From Streptomyces rimosus (GTDB lineage Bacteria; Actinomycetota; Actinomycetes; Streptomycetales; Streptomycetaceae), in NCBI RefSeq assembly GCF_008704655.1, contig NZ_CP023688.1, positions 4,836,001-4,900,000 of the forward strand: DNA of 64,000 nt, given 5' to 3'. Each line of letters begins with the position of its first letter. The stretch's first letter is position 1. Below the pieces are notes generated by a model, which was not told the DNA's origin, did not search any database, and was given only the letters and a program-made list of their open reading frames with translations. The position numbers and the translations under genes are program-made. Positions 1 through 8,914 of the stretch are shown here, piece after piece.

Positions 1-374
1 CCCGGGCGCATACTGACGCGGAATGGTCGGCGCGGCCTTCCGGCACCGCCAGTCTCACTGGGCGTCATACCGTAAGCGGTCACCTGTTGCCGAAGTAGCG
101 GCTGAGCAGCCACCGGAAGGGCGGGTAACTCTGGGTAGCGCTCGCAGACACCGCAGATGAGTTGATCTACGTACTAGGCTCGGTGAAGAGTGTGCGTCTG
201 AGCACGCGTACTGCCCTCGATTCTGCCGTCGCGCAAGTTGGGCCTGAGCCGCTCTGACTCTCTCTTCCTCTTGAGCGGATCTTGAGCGAAGCGCTGCCTA
301 TGGTGCTGTGATGGTGCAGTGTGACTGGCTACCGCTACGCTTCCACTAGGCCATGCGAGAGCAGGGGGTAGCCC
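1..374. other. Non-coding leader upstream of the NACHT gene
   Basis: No convincing gene is seen here. The stretch is short of long codon-biased frames, is less GC-rich than the core regions, and ends with a weak G-rich ribosome-binding stretch (about 363-368) just before the ATG at 375. TTGAGC occurs at 271-276 and 282-287, but neither is correctly spaced from a clear -10 box, so no promoter is assigned. I looked for a copy of the tRNA-Gly 3' half, which would mark the left end of the integrative element, and did not find one. Confidence 0.5.
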
Positions 375-3300
375 ATGGCAGAGATCGTGACGTCGGCCTT
401 CAGCCTTCTCGGCAAGGCGGCTGCGGCGCCAATCAAGGATGCAGCGCTTCGACGCCCTCAGGTAATTGCCACGCTGAAGAAATTGCGTCTAGACCCAAAG
501 CAGCCTCCCAGGGACTTTCACAGTCTCTACGCCTATACGCTTGTCGAATCGCTTTACGGGCGTCCGGATTCTCTGCTGAGAGTATTCAAGGACGAATACA
601 TTCAGCAATCGTTCTATCGATCATTCGCCGATGATGACTGGTCGCGACTAGAACGTGAAATATCGGTTGCCGTCGAACGCAACCGAGAAACCGGCGAGTT
701 TGGGCATCTTCCGTATGACTTGATGGGTGAGGTGTCGACTTTTATTTCCGACTTTCATCGCCTGGTTAGTCGCAGCAGGATGGCCTACGAAACGAGGCTA
801 GAGAATAAGATAAACAACGTTTCGGAAATGCTCGATCAAGTCCTGAAAACGCGACACGAAGAAGAGGAGCATCGGCAGGCTGAGGACCCGGAGCGAGCGG
901 ATTCGAGTCCGGCCGAGCGTCTCAAGGATGACGCACGGGATTGGTTCCTTGCGGTGGGTTATCGAGTTCGTAAAGAATGGAGGACAGAGCACTCCGGCGT
1001 CGCTCTCCTTGTAGAGATCCCTCAGCGTAGGCGCGGGAAATTCGACGTGATCGTAGCATTGTGCGTCGATGGGGAGTTGGCTCCCTATCATTTGGAAACG
1101 CTGCAGGTGCTAATCGATGAGGAAGAGGCTGCGGAAGGGTGGGGGATCGCTCAGCTTAGAGTCAGTCAAGCTGCCCGCAGGAAAGCCAATCAATCTAATG
1201 GTGATATCTACTGCTACTCGTTCGACGAACTTATTGACCTTGAGGCAGACTTCGAGCCATACATCGACTGGCTCGAACAGGAAGTTCGTGATCGTCATAT
1301 CGATACGCGTTTTGTTCCGCTTTCATGCCGAAAGGAGGAAATTGACCCGAGGACCGAAAAAGCATTCGAGACGAGCGCGTATGAGTGGCGCGATGGCGGT
1401 CTAGATAATTATGTAGATGCCTGGCTCGCCGATCCTGCCAAGAAGCATCTTTCCATCCTTGGGGAGTTTGGGATGGGGAAATCTTGGTTCGCCTTACACC
1501 TTGCTGGCAGATTGGCCGCAGGGTGGAAGGATGCGAAAACTCGGGGAGTGGCGCGCCCTCGAATTCCATTGGTTATTCCATTGAGGGATTACGCTAAGCA
1601 GACTTCAGTCGCCGCCCTGCTTTCCGAGTTCTTTTTCCATAAGCATCGAATCGAAATTCGGAATTATGACGTATTTCGTATTTTGAACCAGATGGGAAGG
1701 TTTCTTCTCATTTTCGATGGCTTTGACGAGATGGCATCTCGAACCGACCGCAACACGATGGTCTCTAATTTTTGGGAATTGGCGAAGGTCGTAGAACCTG
1801 GCGCCAAGGTCCTACTGAGCAGTCGCACTGAGTACTTCCCTGAGGCTAAAGAGGCCAGAGACCTTTTCGGTGCTCGCGTTACCTCTGCCGCCACAGCGGT
1901 TCCGTCGGAGGGTCCCACTTTTGAGATAGTGGAGCTCGTACCTTTCGACGATGAGCAGATTCGGCTCATGCTTGGTCACCTTCTAACGCCTGAGAAGCTC
2001 GAAGTCGCGATGGAAAACGAAGGCGTTCGGGACCTCATGCGTCGTCCCGTGATGTCGGAGCTGGTGATTGATGCCCTTCCCGAGATCGAGCGGGGTGCGG
2101 TCATTAACCTGGCGCGCATCTATTTGTATGCGATCAAACGGAAAATGGACAGGGACGTCTCCTCCGAGCGTACTTTCACCTCTCGTGCGGATAAGCTGTT
2201 CTTCCTCTGCGAGGTGGCATGGGAGATGATTCGCACCAATCAACTAAGCCTCAACTACAAGGAGTTTCCTGAAAGGCTCCGTTCCTGTTTCGGTCCTGCG
2301 GTCCAGAATTCTAAAGATCTCGACTACTGGGAACAGGACATGCGAAATCAAAGCATGCTTGTTAGAAACTCGCGGGGCGACTATGGTCCGTCACACAAAT
2401 CGCTACTTGAGTTCCTCATTGCCTTCAGGTTCGCCGCCGAGCTTGGTCTGCTCGAAGGCGACTTCCTTCGGCTCATTCCTGGCGCTGAAAAGACCGACGG
2501 CGAGTCCTATTCATGGTCTCGCTACTTTGCATCGCGCAGCGAGGATCTCAGACTGCCTAACCTCTCGGGATTCGAAGCAGAGGATGCCGAGAGACTAGCC
2601 GAGAATTTTGGCTCCGCTGAATATAACCCGGTTGTGTTTGACTTCCTCGCCACCATGATTAAGGAATCGAGTGACTATCAAGAGATATTGATTCGGCACA
2701 TCCGCAGCACTGCCTCTCTGGCGGACCCTCGAAGCCTGGGTGGAAACTGCGCAAACTTGCTCGCACAGGCCGGTGGATCTCTTGCCGGCGCTGACCTCAG
2801 CGGGGCTGACTTGAAGGGGCTCGGCTACACCGGCGACTCGCATGTTGACATCTCGCTTGAAGGGGCGAATCTTTCCGGAGCGGACCTGAATCGTGCAAAT
2901 ATCGCCTATCTCAATAAGCGTAGAGCTAATTTTCGGGAAGCTCGTTTGCGGGGCAGTGGGTTGCTGCAAAGTAGGGTGTCAGCGCAGCAGGTCGTGGCTC
3001 ACGATAATGGCGCAATTACGGCACATCTTTCGGCTCAGCGGGGGAAGCGCCCATGGATGCGTGAAGATCATAGAGCGCTGCACTGGCCCTCTGGAGATAT
3101 TCGACAGGAACCCGTAGTGGTGCACCTTACTCCGGACAGCGCTGGCCTCTGGACTGAAATGTGTGGCGTCTTCAACTGGACGGATGACACATGGGGTTAC
3201 TCAGACGTTCGTGGATCCGTAATTGTGTCGTCGGCCACCGGTGAAGTAATCAAACAGATCACTGAAATCTGCATCGACAGTATTAGATGGGGTGATGAGC

Positions 3301-4025
3301 GAGCGTTTTTGGTGACGGACGGATCTAAGGGAGAGCTCCACTGGAAAATAGTCGACCACAATTCGAAGAAGCTTGCATCCGTTCGTGATGACTTCCCGGA
3401 TCTTGGGAAAGGTATACGTGTTCGTGGGATGGTCGCAACTTCGCAAGGGGTCAATATGTGGGCCTCAAGCGAAAGTGAAACTTGGATCTATGAAATGACC
3501 TCGGAAACGGATGGTTTCCGGGAGGTTATGCGACTGCCGGTGGGTACGAGCCACGCGGTGGAGGGGGTCCCTCCCATGGACCTGATGGCCGATGACGAAA
3601 ATGTGTATCTCCGAGATACTGAATCAAGATGTGTCGTCTCTTCTAGGCGTGCGGCCGGGGATGCACTTGAAGAAATGTCTTCGGCGCATTTCGTAAGCCT
3701 TTCTCCGGATAACCGCTACTTGGTAGTTGGTGGAGCGACGAAGCTCGCTGTGTGGGAAATCGAGTCGGAGGGGTGGCGTAAATTGTGGGCGCGCCCTCTC
3801 AGCTCTGCGGTCAGCACCCCGCCGGCTATAATGGCTGATGGTTCCCAGATGATGATAGCTCTCGACTCTGGGGAGTTTGCTGTCTGGAAAGTCCGAGACG
3901 GGCAGCGGCTGGCTGTCATTACTTTCAACCCTCACCTTGATGGGGCATGCTTCTCGAGGAACGGCGACCTGGAAGAGTGCGAACAAGAATCGATCGCCCT
4001 GTCCGGTGGAGTATTCGACGCATGA
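375..4025 (+). CDS. NACHT-family STAND NTPase with REase-like region, pentapeptide repeats and WD40-like C-terminus
   Basis: 1216 aa. An alpha-helical N-terminus (about 1-175) is followed by a region (about 180-320) resembling the restriction-endonuclease-like domain that precedes NACHT in many bacterial NTPases (GKFDVIV near 222, then an acidic SFDELIDLEADF-type stretch). The NACHT core has a Walker A, GEFGMGKS, at 363-370 and a Walker B/sensor, FLLIFDGFDE, at 443-452. Pentapeptide repeats (A(D/N)LSGADL type) lie at about 797-865, and the last ~190 residues look like WD40/beta-propeller blades (LSPDNRYLVVGG, then LAVWEI). Known NACHT proteins of this shape are intracellular sensors, several acting in anti-phage defence; that role here is inferred. 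The gene is visibly more A+T-rich than its neighbours and has a TTA codon at residue 374, both suggesting transfer. Monocistronic; a palindrome follows the stop. Confidence 0.85.
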   Translation: MAEIVTSAFSLLGKAAAAPIKDAALRRPQVIATLKKLRLDPKQPPRDFHSLYAYTLVESLYGRPDSLLRVFKDEYIQQSFYRSFADDDWSRLEREISVAVERNRETGEFGHLPYDLMGEVSTFISDFHRLVSRSRMAYETRLENKINNVSEMLDQVLKTRHEEEEHRQAEDPERADSSPAERLKDDARDWFLAVGYRVRKEWRTEHSGVALLVEIPQRRRGKFDVIVALCVDGELAPYHLETLQVLIDEEEAAEGWGIAQLRVSQAARRKANQSNGDIYCYSFDELIDLEADFEPYIDWLEQEVRDRHIDTRFVPLSCRKEEIDPRTEKAFETSAYEWRDGGLDNYVDAWLADPAKKHLSILGEFGMGKSWFALHLAGRLAAGWKDAKTRGVARPRIPLVIPLRDYAKQTSVAALLSEFFFHKHRIEIRNYDVFRILNQMGRFLLIFDGFDEMASRTDRNTMVSNFWELAKVVEPGAKVLLSSRTEYFPEAKEARDLFGARVTSAATAVPSEGPTFEIVELVPFDDEQIRLMLGHLLTPEKLEVAMENEGVRDLMRRPVMSELVIDALPEIERGAVINLARIYLYAIKRKMDRDVSSERTFTSRADKLFFLCEVAWEMIRTNQLSLNYKEFPERLRSCFGPAVQNSKDLDYWEQDMRNQSMLVRNSRGDYGPSHKSLLEFLIAFRFAAELGLLEGDFLRLIPGAEKTDGESYSWSRYFASRSEDLRLPNLSGFEAEDAERLAENFGSAEYNPVVFDFLATMIKESSDYQEILIRHIRSTASLADPRSLGGNCANLLAQAGGSLAGADLSGADLKGLGYTGDSHVDISLEGANLSGADLNRANIAYLNKRRANFREARLRGSGLLQSRVSAQQVVAHDNGAITAHLSAQRGKRPWMREDHRALHWPSGDIRQEPVVVHLTPDSAGLWTEMCGVFNWTDDTWGYSDVRGSVIVSSATGEVIKQITEICIDSIRWGDERAFLVTDGSKGELHWKIVDHNSKKLASVRDDFPDLGKGIRVRGMVATSQGVNMWASSESETWIYEMTSETDGFREVMRLPVGTSHAVEGVPPMDLMADDENVYLRDTESRCVVSSRRAAGDALEEMSSAHFVSLSPDNRYLVVGGATKLAVWEIESEGWRKLWARPLSSAVSTPPAIMADGSQMMIALDSGEFAVWKVRDGQRLAVITFNPHLDGACFSRNGDLEECEQESIALSGGVFDA

Positions 4026-4043
4026 TTAGCGATTGCCGGTTGG

Positions 4044-4228
4044 TTGACTGAGGTCGGTGGAGCGGCTTTGGGCTGGAGCTGCTTTGGGGCGAGTGATCAT
4101 GGCCCCGTAAACTTGCGGCGCGTCGGGCAGTCTGTGGACCTGCCCGGTAAAGCACGACGTTGGAGCCATGATCGTAGAGGCTCGCCCCAAAGTGGCTGCC
4201 TAAAGCCGTGGAGCCGACCGCCCCAGCT
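4044..4228. repeat. ~185-bp imperfect palindrome with nested hairpin (MITE-like or IS remnant)
   Basis: The left arm (about 4044-4102) and right arm (about 4165-4228) are imperfect inverted copies. Both share GCTTTGGGGCGAG-type and GATCATGGC blocks on opposite strands, plus an outer GGTCGG / CCGACC pair. The centre holds a second hairpin, CGGGCAG (4124-4130) with CTGCCCG (4140-4146) and a 9-nt loop. It sits exactly between the NACHT gene and the truncated first gene of the conjugative element, so it may be a miniature transposable element, the remnant of an IS, or a structured terminator/transfer site. No transposase frame is present. Confidence 0.6.
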
Positions 4229-4333
4229 ACGACGTACCCCTTTCTCTGGCGTCAGGTGGCTGCATGCTGTGCGCGCGGCACGGGCGCTGGCCGGGCTGGA
4301 GCGGGGCGGAGACAGGAGCGCAGGCCCGGCCAC

Positions 4334-4615
4334 CGGCAGACCGGCGAGGTGGCCAAGGACGCCGTGAGCGGCGAGGCGCTGATGAAGATCGGCGTCGTCT
4401 ACATCGACGAGGGCGAGTCCTCGCTCATCCACGTCACCGTGCCGGAGAGCGGCGTGACGGAGGGCCTGACCCTGGGCTCGCCCGTCGCGCTCCCCGGACT
4501 GATCGCCCGCCCGTGGGCGTCGGTCTTCAACGGCCAGCAGCGGCACGGCATCGCCTACCGCGCGGCTGCCGTCACCGTGGGCGCCATGCCGGCCGCGACG
4601 GATGCGGCGGCCTGA
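4334..4615 (+). pseudogene. 5'-truncated AICE accessory gene upstream of the translocase
   Basis: The readable part begins at about RQTGEVAKD and runs to MPAATDAAA, ending at TGA 4613-4615 and overlapping the translocase ATG at 4602. From memory, the gene preceding the FtsK-like translocase in Streptomyces AICEs encodes a ~120-aa protein with this kind of core (TGEVxxD, then a hydrophobic VxVPE segment and a W...R-HGIxYRA-type ending). Upstream of 4334 the frame stays open to 4208 but reads as low-information Ala/Gly/Arg sequence, so the native N-terminus seems lost. Internal GTG or ATG (4382) starts could still make a short product. The loss coincides with the adjacent palindrome. Confidence 0.55.
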
Positions 4616-5993
4616 CGTGTCCGACCTGTCGACGCTTCTGGAGCTGGGCGGCCCCCTCGTCGCACTCGGTGGCGGGGCCGCCTGGGCCCGCTCCCAGCGC
4701 CCGGACATCTACTGGTCCACGGTGGGCCTCCCGATGTCCGCCGGACGCCTGCTGACCTGGTACGGGTCGGCCATGGAGGCGTGCGGACTGACGGTCGCGC
4801 CGTCTCGTCTTCGGGCGCTGGCGGTCCGGGTCACCACACGGCGGGAAGTACGCCCGGTACCTCCGCGCCGGGGCCTCATCCGCCCCACCTCGACAGGTAT
4901 GCGGCTGCGTCTTCGCCTCGCTCCCGGCCAGGAACCGGCAGACGTCGCGGCCTCTGCGGAACGACTTCGCCACGCCTGGGGCGTGCACGGCGTGTACGTG
5001 ACCCCGGTCAAGCCCGGTGTGGTCGATCTGCGGCTGGTCGGCTTCGACGTCCTGAGCAAGGTCCGTATGCCGAAGACCGCCGGTGCTGACCTGCTGCGTA
5101 TACCGGTCGCGCTTCGGGAGGAAGCCACCGCTTTCGTACGCGACTACCTGGCCATCCCGCACCAACTCACCCTCGGAGCAACGCTCTCCGGCAAGTCCAT
5201 GTACCTGCGGAACCTGATCAAGGGCCTCGCCCACCAGCCGGTGGCCCTGGTCGGCATCGACTGCAAACGCGGCGTGGAACTGGCGCCCTTCGCCCCGCGA
5301 CTGTCGGCCCTGGCCACGAACCCGGACGAGGCCGCCGAGCTGCTGCCCACGCTGGTCAAAGAAATGGAGAACCGCTATGACCTGATAAAGGCCCGGCAAG
5401 GCATCACGCCGGGCACCCCGGACGAGGAGATCACCTCCGACATCTGGGGCCTGCCCGAGCACGAACGCTCCGTACCGATCGTGCTGTTCGTCGACGAGGT
5501 GGCCGAACTCTTCCTCACCGCGACGCGTAAGGACGAAGAACGGCGGGACGAGATGGTCACCCAGCTCATCCGCCTCGCCCAGCTCGGCCGCGCCGCTGGC
5601 ATCTACCTGGAGGTCTGCGGCCAGCGCTTCGGAGCCGAACTAGGCAAGGGCGCCACCATGCTCCGGGCCCAGCTGTCCGGCCGCGTCTGCCACCGCGTCA
5701 ACGACGAAGCCTCGGCAAAGATGGCCCTCGGCGACATCGCCCCGGAAGCTGTCGACGCCGCCTGCACCATCGCCCCCGAACGCCCCGGCCTTGCCGTCGC
5801 CGGGGACACCTCCGGCGGCTGGTCCCGCATCCGTACGCCGTACCTGTCGCTCACCGACGCGGCAGCCGTCTGCCGGGACTCCGCGCACCTCGTCCCGGAC
5901 GTGCCCGCCCTCGACCGCTTCCGCCCGGCTGCCCGCCCGGCGCCGGCTGCTCCTGACTCGCCGCTGATCAAGCCGCGACCCGTCACCGACTGA
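4602..5993 (+). CDS. traSA: FtsK/SpoIIIE-like conjugative DNA translocase (TraSA/TraB type)
   Basis: 463 aa. In Streptomyces conjugation this hexameric ATPase moves double-stranded DNA between mycelial cells. The Walker A is GATLSGKS (192-199) and the Walker B ends in VLFVDEVAE with D298; both match the FtsK/SpoIIIE family. It lacks the long N-terminal membrane domain of chromosomal FtsK, but a short hydrophobic stretch near the start may anchor it. The start overlaps the end of the truncated upstream frame by 14 nt without a good ribosome-binding site, so translation is probably coupled. First intact gene of the transfer block. Confidence 0.88.
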   Translation: MRRPDVSDLSTLLELGGPLVALGGGAAWARSQRPDIYWSTVGLPMSAGRLLTWYGSAMEACGLTVAPSRLRALAVRVTTRREVRPVPPRRGLIRPTSTGMRLRLRLAPGQEPADVAASAERLRHAWGVHGVYVTPVKPGVVDLRLVGFDVLSKVRMPKTAGADLLRIPVALREEATAFVRDYLAIPHQLTLGATLSGKSMYLRNLIKGLAHQPVALVGIDCKRGVELAPFAPRLSALATNPDEAAELLPTLVKEMENRYDLIKARQGITPGTPDEEITSDIWGLPEHERSVPIVLFVDEVAELFLTATRKDEERRDEMVTQLIRLAQLGRAAGIYLEVCGQRFGAELGKGATMLRAQLSGRVCHRVNDEASAKMALGDIAPEAVDAACTIAPERPGLAVAGDTSGGWSRIRTPYLSLTDAAAVCRDSAHLVPDVPALDRFRPAARPAPAAPDSPLIKPRPVTD

Positions 5994-6086
5994 CCCCACA
6001 CCCCATCCGGTCGGCGCGACCTCAACCGTGCCAGGTCCCTACCCCCGCCATGCCCAAAACCCGAGCCGTACGAAAGGAGTCCCGCG

Positions 6087-6788
6087 ATGCGCCGCTACGT
6101 GGCCCGGCTCGACGCCGTACTGATCCAAGCGGTGATCGCCGGAGCGCTGTCCTTCTCCCACCTGCACGACCTGGCCGCAGCCGCCGGACAACAGGGCTGG
6201 AAAGCCTGGGCGTACCCGATCTCGGTCGACCTTCTCCTGGTCGCGGCCTGGCGTCGCCTGCGCTCGGGCCACGGCACGGCACCCGGCTGGTGCTGGTCCC
6301 TGACGGCGCTCGTCGCCTCGCTCGGCGCCAACATCGCCACCGCCGGACTCCTCGACCTGACCGACGTACCGGCCTGGCTCCGCATCCTCGTCGCCGGATG
6401 GCCCGCCGTGGCCTTCCTCGGCGGGACGCTCCTTGCCCACGCCCCGAAGCCGGACGGTGAGGAGGAGGAAGCCCAGGAGATCGTCAGCCTCGCTGACTCT
6501 GAGGCCCAGCCTCCGACAGCCCACCTCGGCTCTCCGTCGGAACCGCTGCCATCCGAGCCCGTGGCCCCGGAGCTAGAGCCAGTAGCCGCCCCGGCCCCAG
6601 CCCCCGCTCCTCAGCCGGTCGCTGCGCCTTCGTCGTCCCCGGTCCCTGCCGCCCTGGTCGACCACGCCCGCAAGGTCGCCGCCACGCACCGAGACCGCAC
6701 CGGCGAACCCATCGACACCGACACCCTGCGCGCCCGGCTCGGCGTCCCGCCGGCCCTCGCCCAGCAGATCGCGACTCAACTCATCTGA
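6087..6788 (+). CDS. DUF2637-type transfer/spread membrane protein (SpdB-like)
   Basis: 233 aa. The first ~110 residues hold about four hydrophobic helices, including the region with PISVDLLLVAAWRRLR that is typical of DUF2637 proteins found after TraSA in AICEs. A Pro/Ala/Glu-rich linker follows (about 140-195), then a small C-terminal helical region (DTLRARLGVPPALAQQI) that looks like a winged-helix or HTH segment. A clean AAAGGAG lies ahead of the ATG. Spd proteins are thought to help plasmid spread inside the recipient mycelium; a DNA-binding tail would fit tethering, which is inference. Confidence 0.78.
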   Translation: MRRYVARLDAVLIQAVIAGALSFSHLHDLAAAAGQQGWKAWAYPISVDLLLVAAWRRLRSGHGTAPGWCWSLTALVASLGANIATAGLLDLTDVPAWLRILVAGWPAVAFLGGTLLAHAPKPDGEEEEAQEIVSLADSEAQPPTAHLGSPSEPLPSEPVAPELEPVAAPAPAPAPQPVAAPSSSPVPAALVDHARKVAATHRDRTGEPIDTDTLRARLGVPPALAQQIATQLI

Positions 6789-6812
6789 CCCCACAACAAC
6801 GGAGGACCCGCC

Positions 6813-7004
6813 ATGTTCGGCAACCGGAAGTTCCGCCGCGTCACCCGCACCGGCCCCGTCCAAGTCGGCACCGCCTATGACAACCGCGGCCGAGAGAAGC
6901 ACACCGCCGCCTGCACGGCCCCGCGCTGCGGCTTCTCCGCCGAGTACGACTCCCGTTCTGCTGCCGAGCTGGCCGCCCGTACGCACCGCTGCCCCGCCCA
7001 CTGA
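6813..7004 (+). CDS. Small mobile-element transfer protein (Spd-type)
   Basis: 63 aa, basic, with three cysteines (one AAC-TAPRC pair and one near the C-terminus) and a central AEYDSRSAAELAARTHRCP stretch. Proteins of this size and sequence occur at the same place in Streptomyces AICEs between the DUF2637 gene and the hydrophobic small protein. GGAGGA lies just upstream of the ATG, and the gene is 24 bp after the previous stop, so it is part of the transfer operon. Biochemical role unknown; the cysteines and His could bind a metal. Confidence 0.7.
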   Translation: MFGNRKFRRVTRTGPVQVGTAYDNRGREKHTAACTAPRCGFSAEYDSRSAAELAARTHRCPAH

Positions 7005-7019
7005 CAGGAGTACTCCACC

Positions 7020-7214
7020 GTGACCGTCTCGCTGCCGCTCGTCCTGGTCCTCGGCGTCATCGCCTGGGCCGCAGTGAAGTTCCTCGGCGTCCGCATCTGG
7101 GTCGTCGTCGTGATCGCCCTCTTCGGCTTCTACCTCAGCCAGACGTTCCTGGCCCCCGCGATCGACTCCGGGACGCGTACCGGAGTCGGGGTCATCAACG
7201 ACACCTCGCGCTGA
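7020..7214 (+). CDS. Small hydrophobic transfer protein (SpdD-like)
   Basis: 64 aa, GTG start preceded by AGGAG. Residues about 4-20 and 25-43 are strongly hydrophobic and form two transmembrane helices, leaving a short polar C-terminal tail. It lies 15 bp after the preceding small gene in the Spd block of the integrative element, where small membrane proteins are expected. Function in intramycelial spread is inferred from position only. Confidence 0.68.
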   Translation: MTVSLPLVLVLGVIAWAAVKFLGVRIWVVVVIALFGFYLSQTFLAPAIDSGTRTGVGVINDTSR

Positions 7215-7304
7215 TCGGCCTGCCGGGGCGGCCTCGATACCGCCAAGCATCCACCGCCCCGGCAGGCGCGGCCTCTCCTGACCTTCAGCCGAAAGGACAC
7301 TCCC

Positions 7305-8690
7305 ATTCCTACCGGACACGCCCCGCCTCCGCTGGCAGCCCTGGGCGCGCTCGCCTCTACGGGCCGCTTGCCCGCCCTCGCCCGCCAGCTCAGCACGCTC
7401 GGCGGCTGCACCCGCCCCATCCGCCTGGAAGGCCACCGCACCGAACACGCCCTCAACCCGAAGACCGGCGAGATCGGCGCCGTCCTGCACCGTCTGGGCT
7501 CCACCGACCTTCCGACCGGGCAGCTGCTGACCCGCTGCAACAACCGCCGCACCACCCGCTGCGCGGCCTGCGCCGAGGTCTACCGCCGTGACACCTACCA
7601 ACTCATCACCGCCCGCCTGCGCGGCGGCAAGGGCAACCCGGAGACCGTCACCTCCCATCCCCGCGTCTTCGCCACGTTCACAGCCCCCGGCTTCGGCCCA
7701 GTCCACAACCGCCCCACCAGCCGCGGCATCGTGCGCAAGTGCCGCTGCGGCGTCGTGCACGACCAGGAGGACGAGGCTCTGGGCACGCCCCTGGACCCGG
7801 CAACGTACGACTACGCAGCGGCGGTGCTGTGGAACGCGCACGCCGGGATGCTCTGGCGCCGCTTCTCCATCTACCTGCGCCGCGAGATCGCCAAGCGCGC
7901 TGGTCTCACGCAGCGCGAGTTCCCCAACGTCGCTCGGGTCTCCTTCGCCAAAGTCGCCGAGTACCAGAAGCGCGGCGCGGTCCACTTCCACGCGGTGATC
8001 CGCATCGACGGTCCCTTCGGCGGCCACAGTGCGCCCCCGGCCTGGGCCACGGTCGAGCTGCTGACCGACGCCATCGAAGCCGCTGCCGCCAGGGCCGAGG
8101 TGAGCGGTCCCGTCGTCGACGGACGGGAGCACAGCTTCGTCTTCGGCCGCCAGCTCGACATCCGTCCCATCCGCTCGTCCGCCTTCGACGGCTCTTCCGA
8201 GCTGACCGAGCGGGCCGTGGCGGGCTACATCGCCAAGTACGCCACCAAGGGCGCCGAGACCGCCACCGGCACCCTGGACCGCCCGCTGCGCTTCCTCGCC
8301 GAGCTGTCCTGGGCCCGGATCAGTGACCACGCCGAGCGCATGATCCGCACAGCTTGGGCGCTCGGTGCCCGCAAAGACCTGGCGGATCTGAGGCTGCGGG
8401 CCTGGGCGCACATGCTCGGCTTCCGCGGCCACTTCTCCACCAAGACCCGCCACTACTCCACCACCCTCGGTGCCCTCCGCACCGCCCGCGCCGAATGCCG
8501 CCGCCTCCAGGCCCTCGCCGCCCTCCCCGAAGACCAGCGCCCCGCTGGCCACGACCAGGAGGACGAGGAGCCGACCACGTACGTCCTCGCCCACTGGGTC
8601 TTCGCCGGCACCGGCCTGGCCCCCGGCGAGGAATGGCTATCCGCCTCACTCGAACCCGCCCTCGGAACGGAAGGAGAACCCACCCGATGA
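7305..8690 (+). CDS. repSA: Replication initiator protein (RepSA family), apparent ATT start
   Basis: 461 aa from the proposed ATT at 7305; the first conventional alternative is TTG 7368 (440 aa). RepSA proteins initiate rolling-circle replication of excised AICEs. The HUH-like metal motif HFH is at 227-229, within a VHFHAVIRIDGP block. A cysteine-rich segment, CNNRRTTRCAAC, precedes it. Sequence before the TTG (LAALGALASTGRLP) resembles the conserved N-terminus of the family, and a good AAAGGA (7292-7297) sits 7 nt before the ATT, so I favour the upstream start. The 3' end overlaps xis by 4 nt. Confidence 0.85.
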   Translation: MPTGHAPPPLAALGALASTGRLPALARQLSTLGGCTRPIRLEGHRTEHALNPKTGEIGAVLHRLGSTDLPTGQLLTRCNNRRTTRCAACAEVYRRDTYQLITARLRGGKGNPETVTSHPRVFATFTAPGFGPVHNRPTSRGIVRKCRCGVVHDQEDEALGTPLDPATYDYAAAVLWNAHAGMLWRRFSIYLRREIAKRAGLTQREFPNVARVSFAKVAEYQKRGAVHFHAVIRIDGPFGGHSAPPAWATVELLTDAIEAAAARAEVSGPVVDGREHSFVFGRQLDIRPIRSSAFDGSSELTERAVAGYIAKYATKGAETATGTLDRPLRFLAELSWARISDHAERMIRTAWALGARKDLADLRLRAWAHMLGFRGHFSTKTRHYSTTLGALRTARAECRRLQALAALPEDQRPAGHDQEDEEPTTYVLAHWVFAGTGLAPGEEWLSASLEPALGTEGEPTR

Positions 8691-8914
8691 ATCGGCCGAC
8701 GACTGAGCGACTTCTCACCATCCCCGAGGTGGCTGAGCGGCTGGGGACGGCCGAGCGTTTCCCGCGTCGCCTCATCGCCGAGGGGCGCGTGACGTACATC
8801 AAGGTCGGTCGGCACGTCCGCATCCCGGAAAGTGCTCTGGCCGACTTCATCGAGGCGAACACCATTCAGCCCGTACGGCGTCGTCGGGCCCGGTACGGAA
8901 GGGTGGCGGCCTGA
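8687..8914 (+). CDS. xis: Excisionase, helix-turn-helix (Xis)
   Basis: 75 aa. The sequence LLTIPEVAERLGT then a recognition-type helix and YIKVGRHVRIPESALADFI is the MerR-like excisionase HTH_17 fold used to bend att DNA and direct Int toward excision. It starts with ATG overlapping the rep stop (ATGA) and its own TGA overlaps the int ATG, so rep, xis and int are translationally coupled. GAAGGAG lies upstream of the start within rep. Confidence 0.88.
   Translation: MNRPTTERLLTIPEVAERLGTAERFPRRLIAEGRVTYIKVGRHVRIPESALADFIEANTIQPVRRRRARYGRVAA

Noticed and set aside
6573..8594. A 673-aa minus-strand frame across the Rep and Spd genes
   Set aside because: Shadow of high-GC coding strand; lacks start context and domains.
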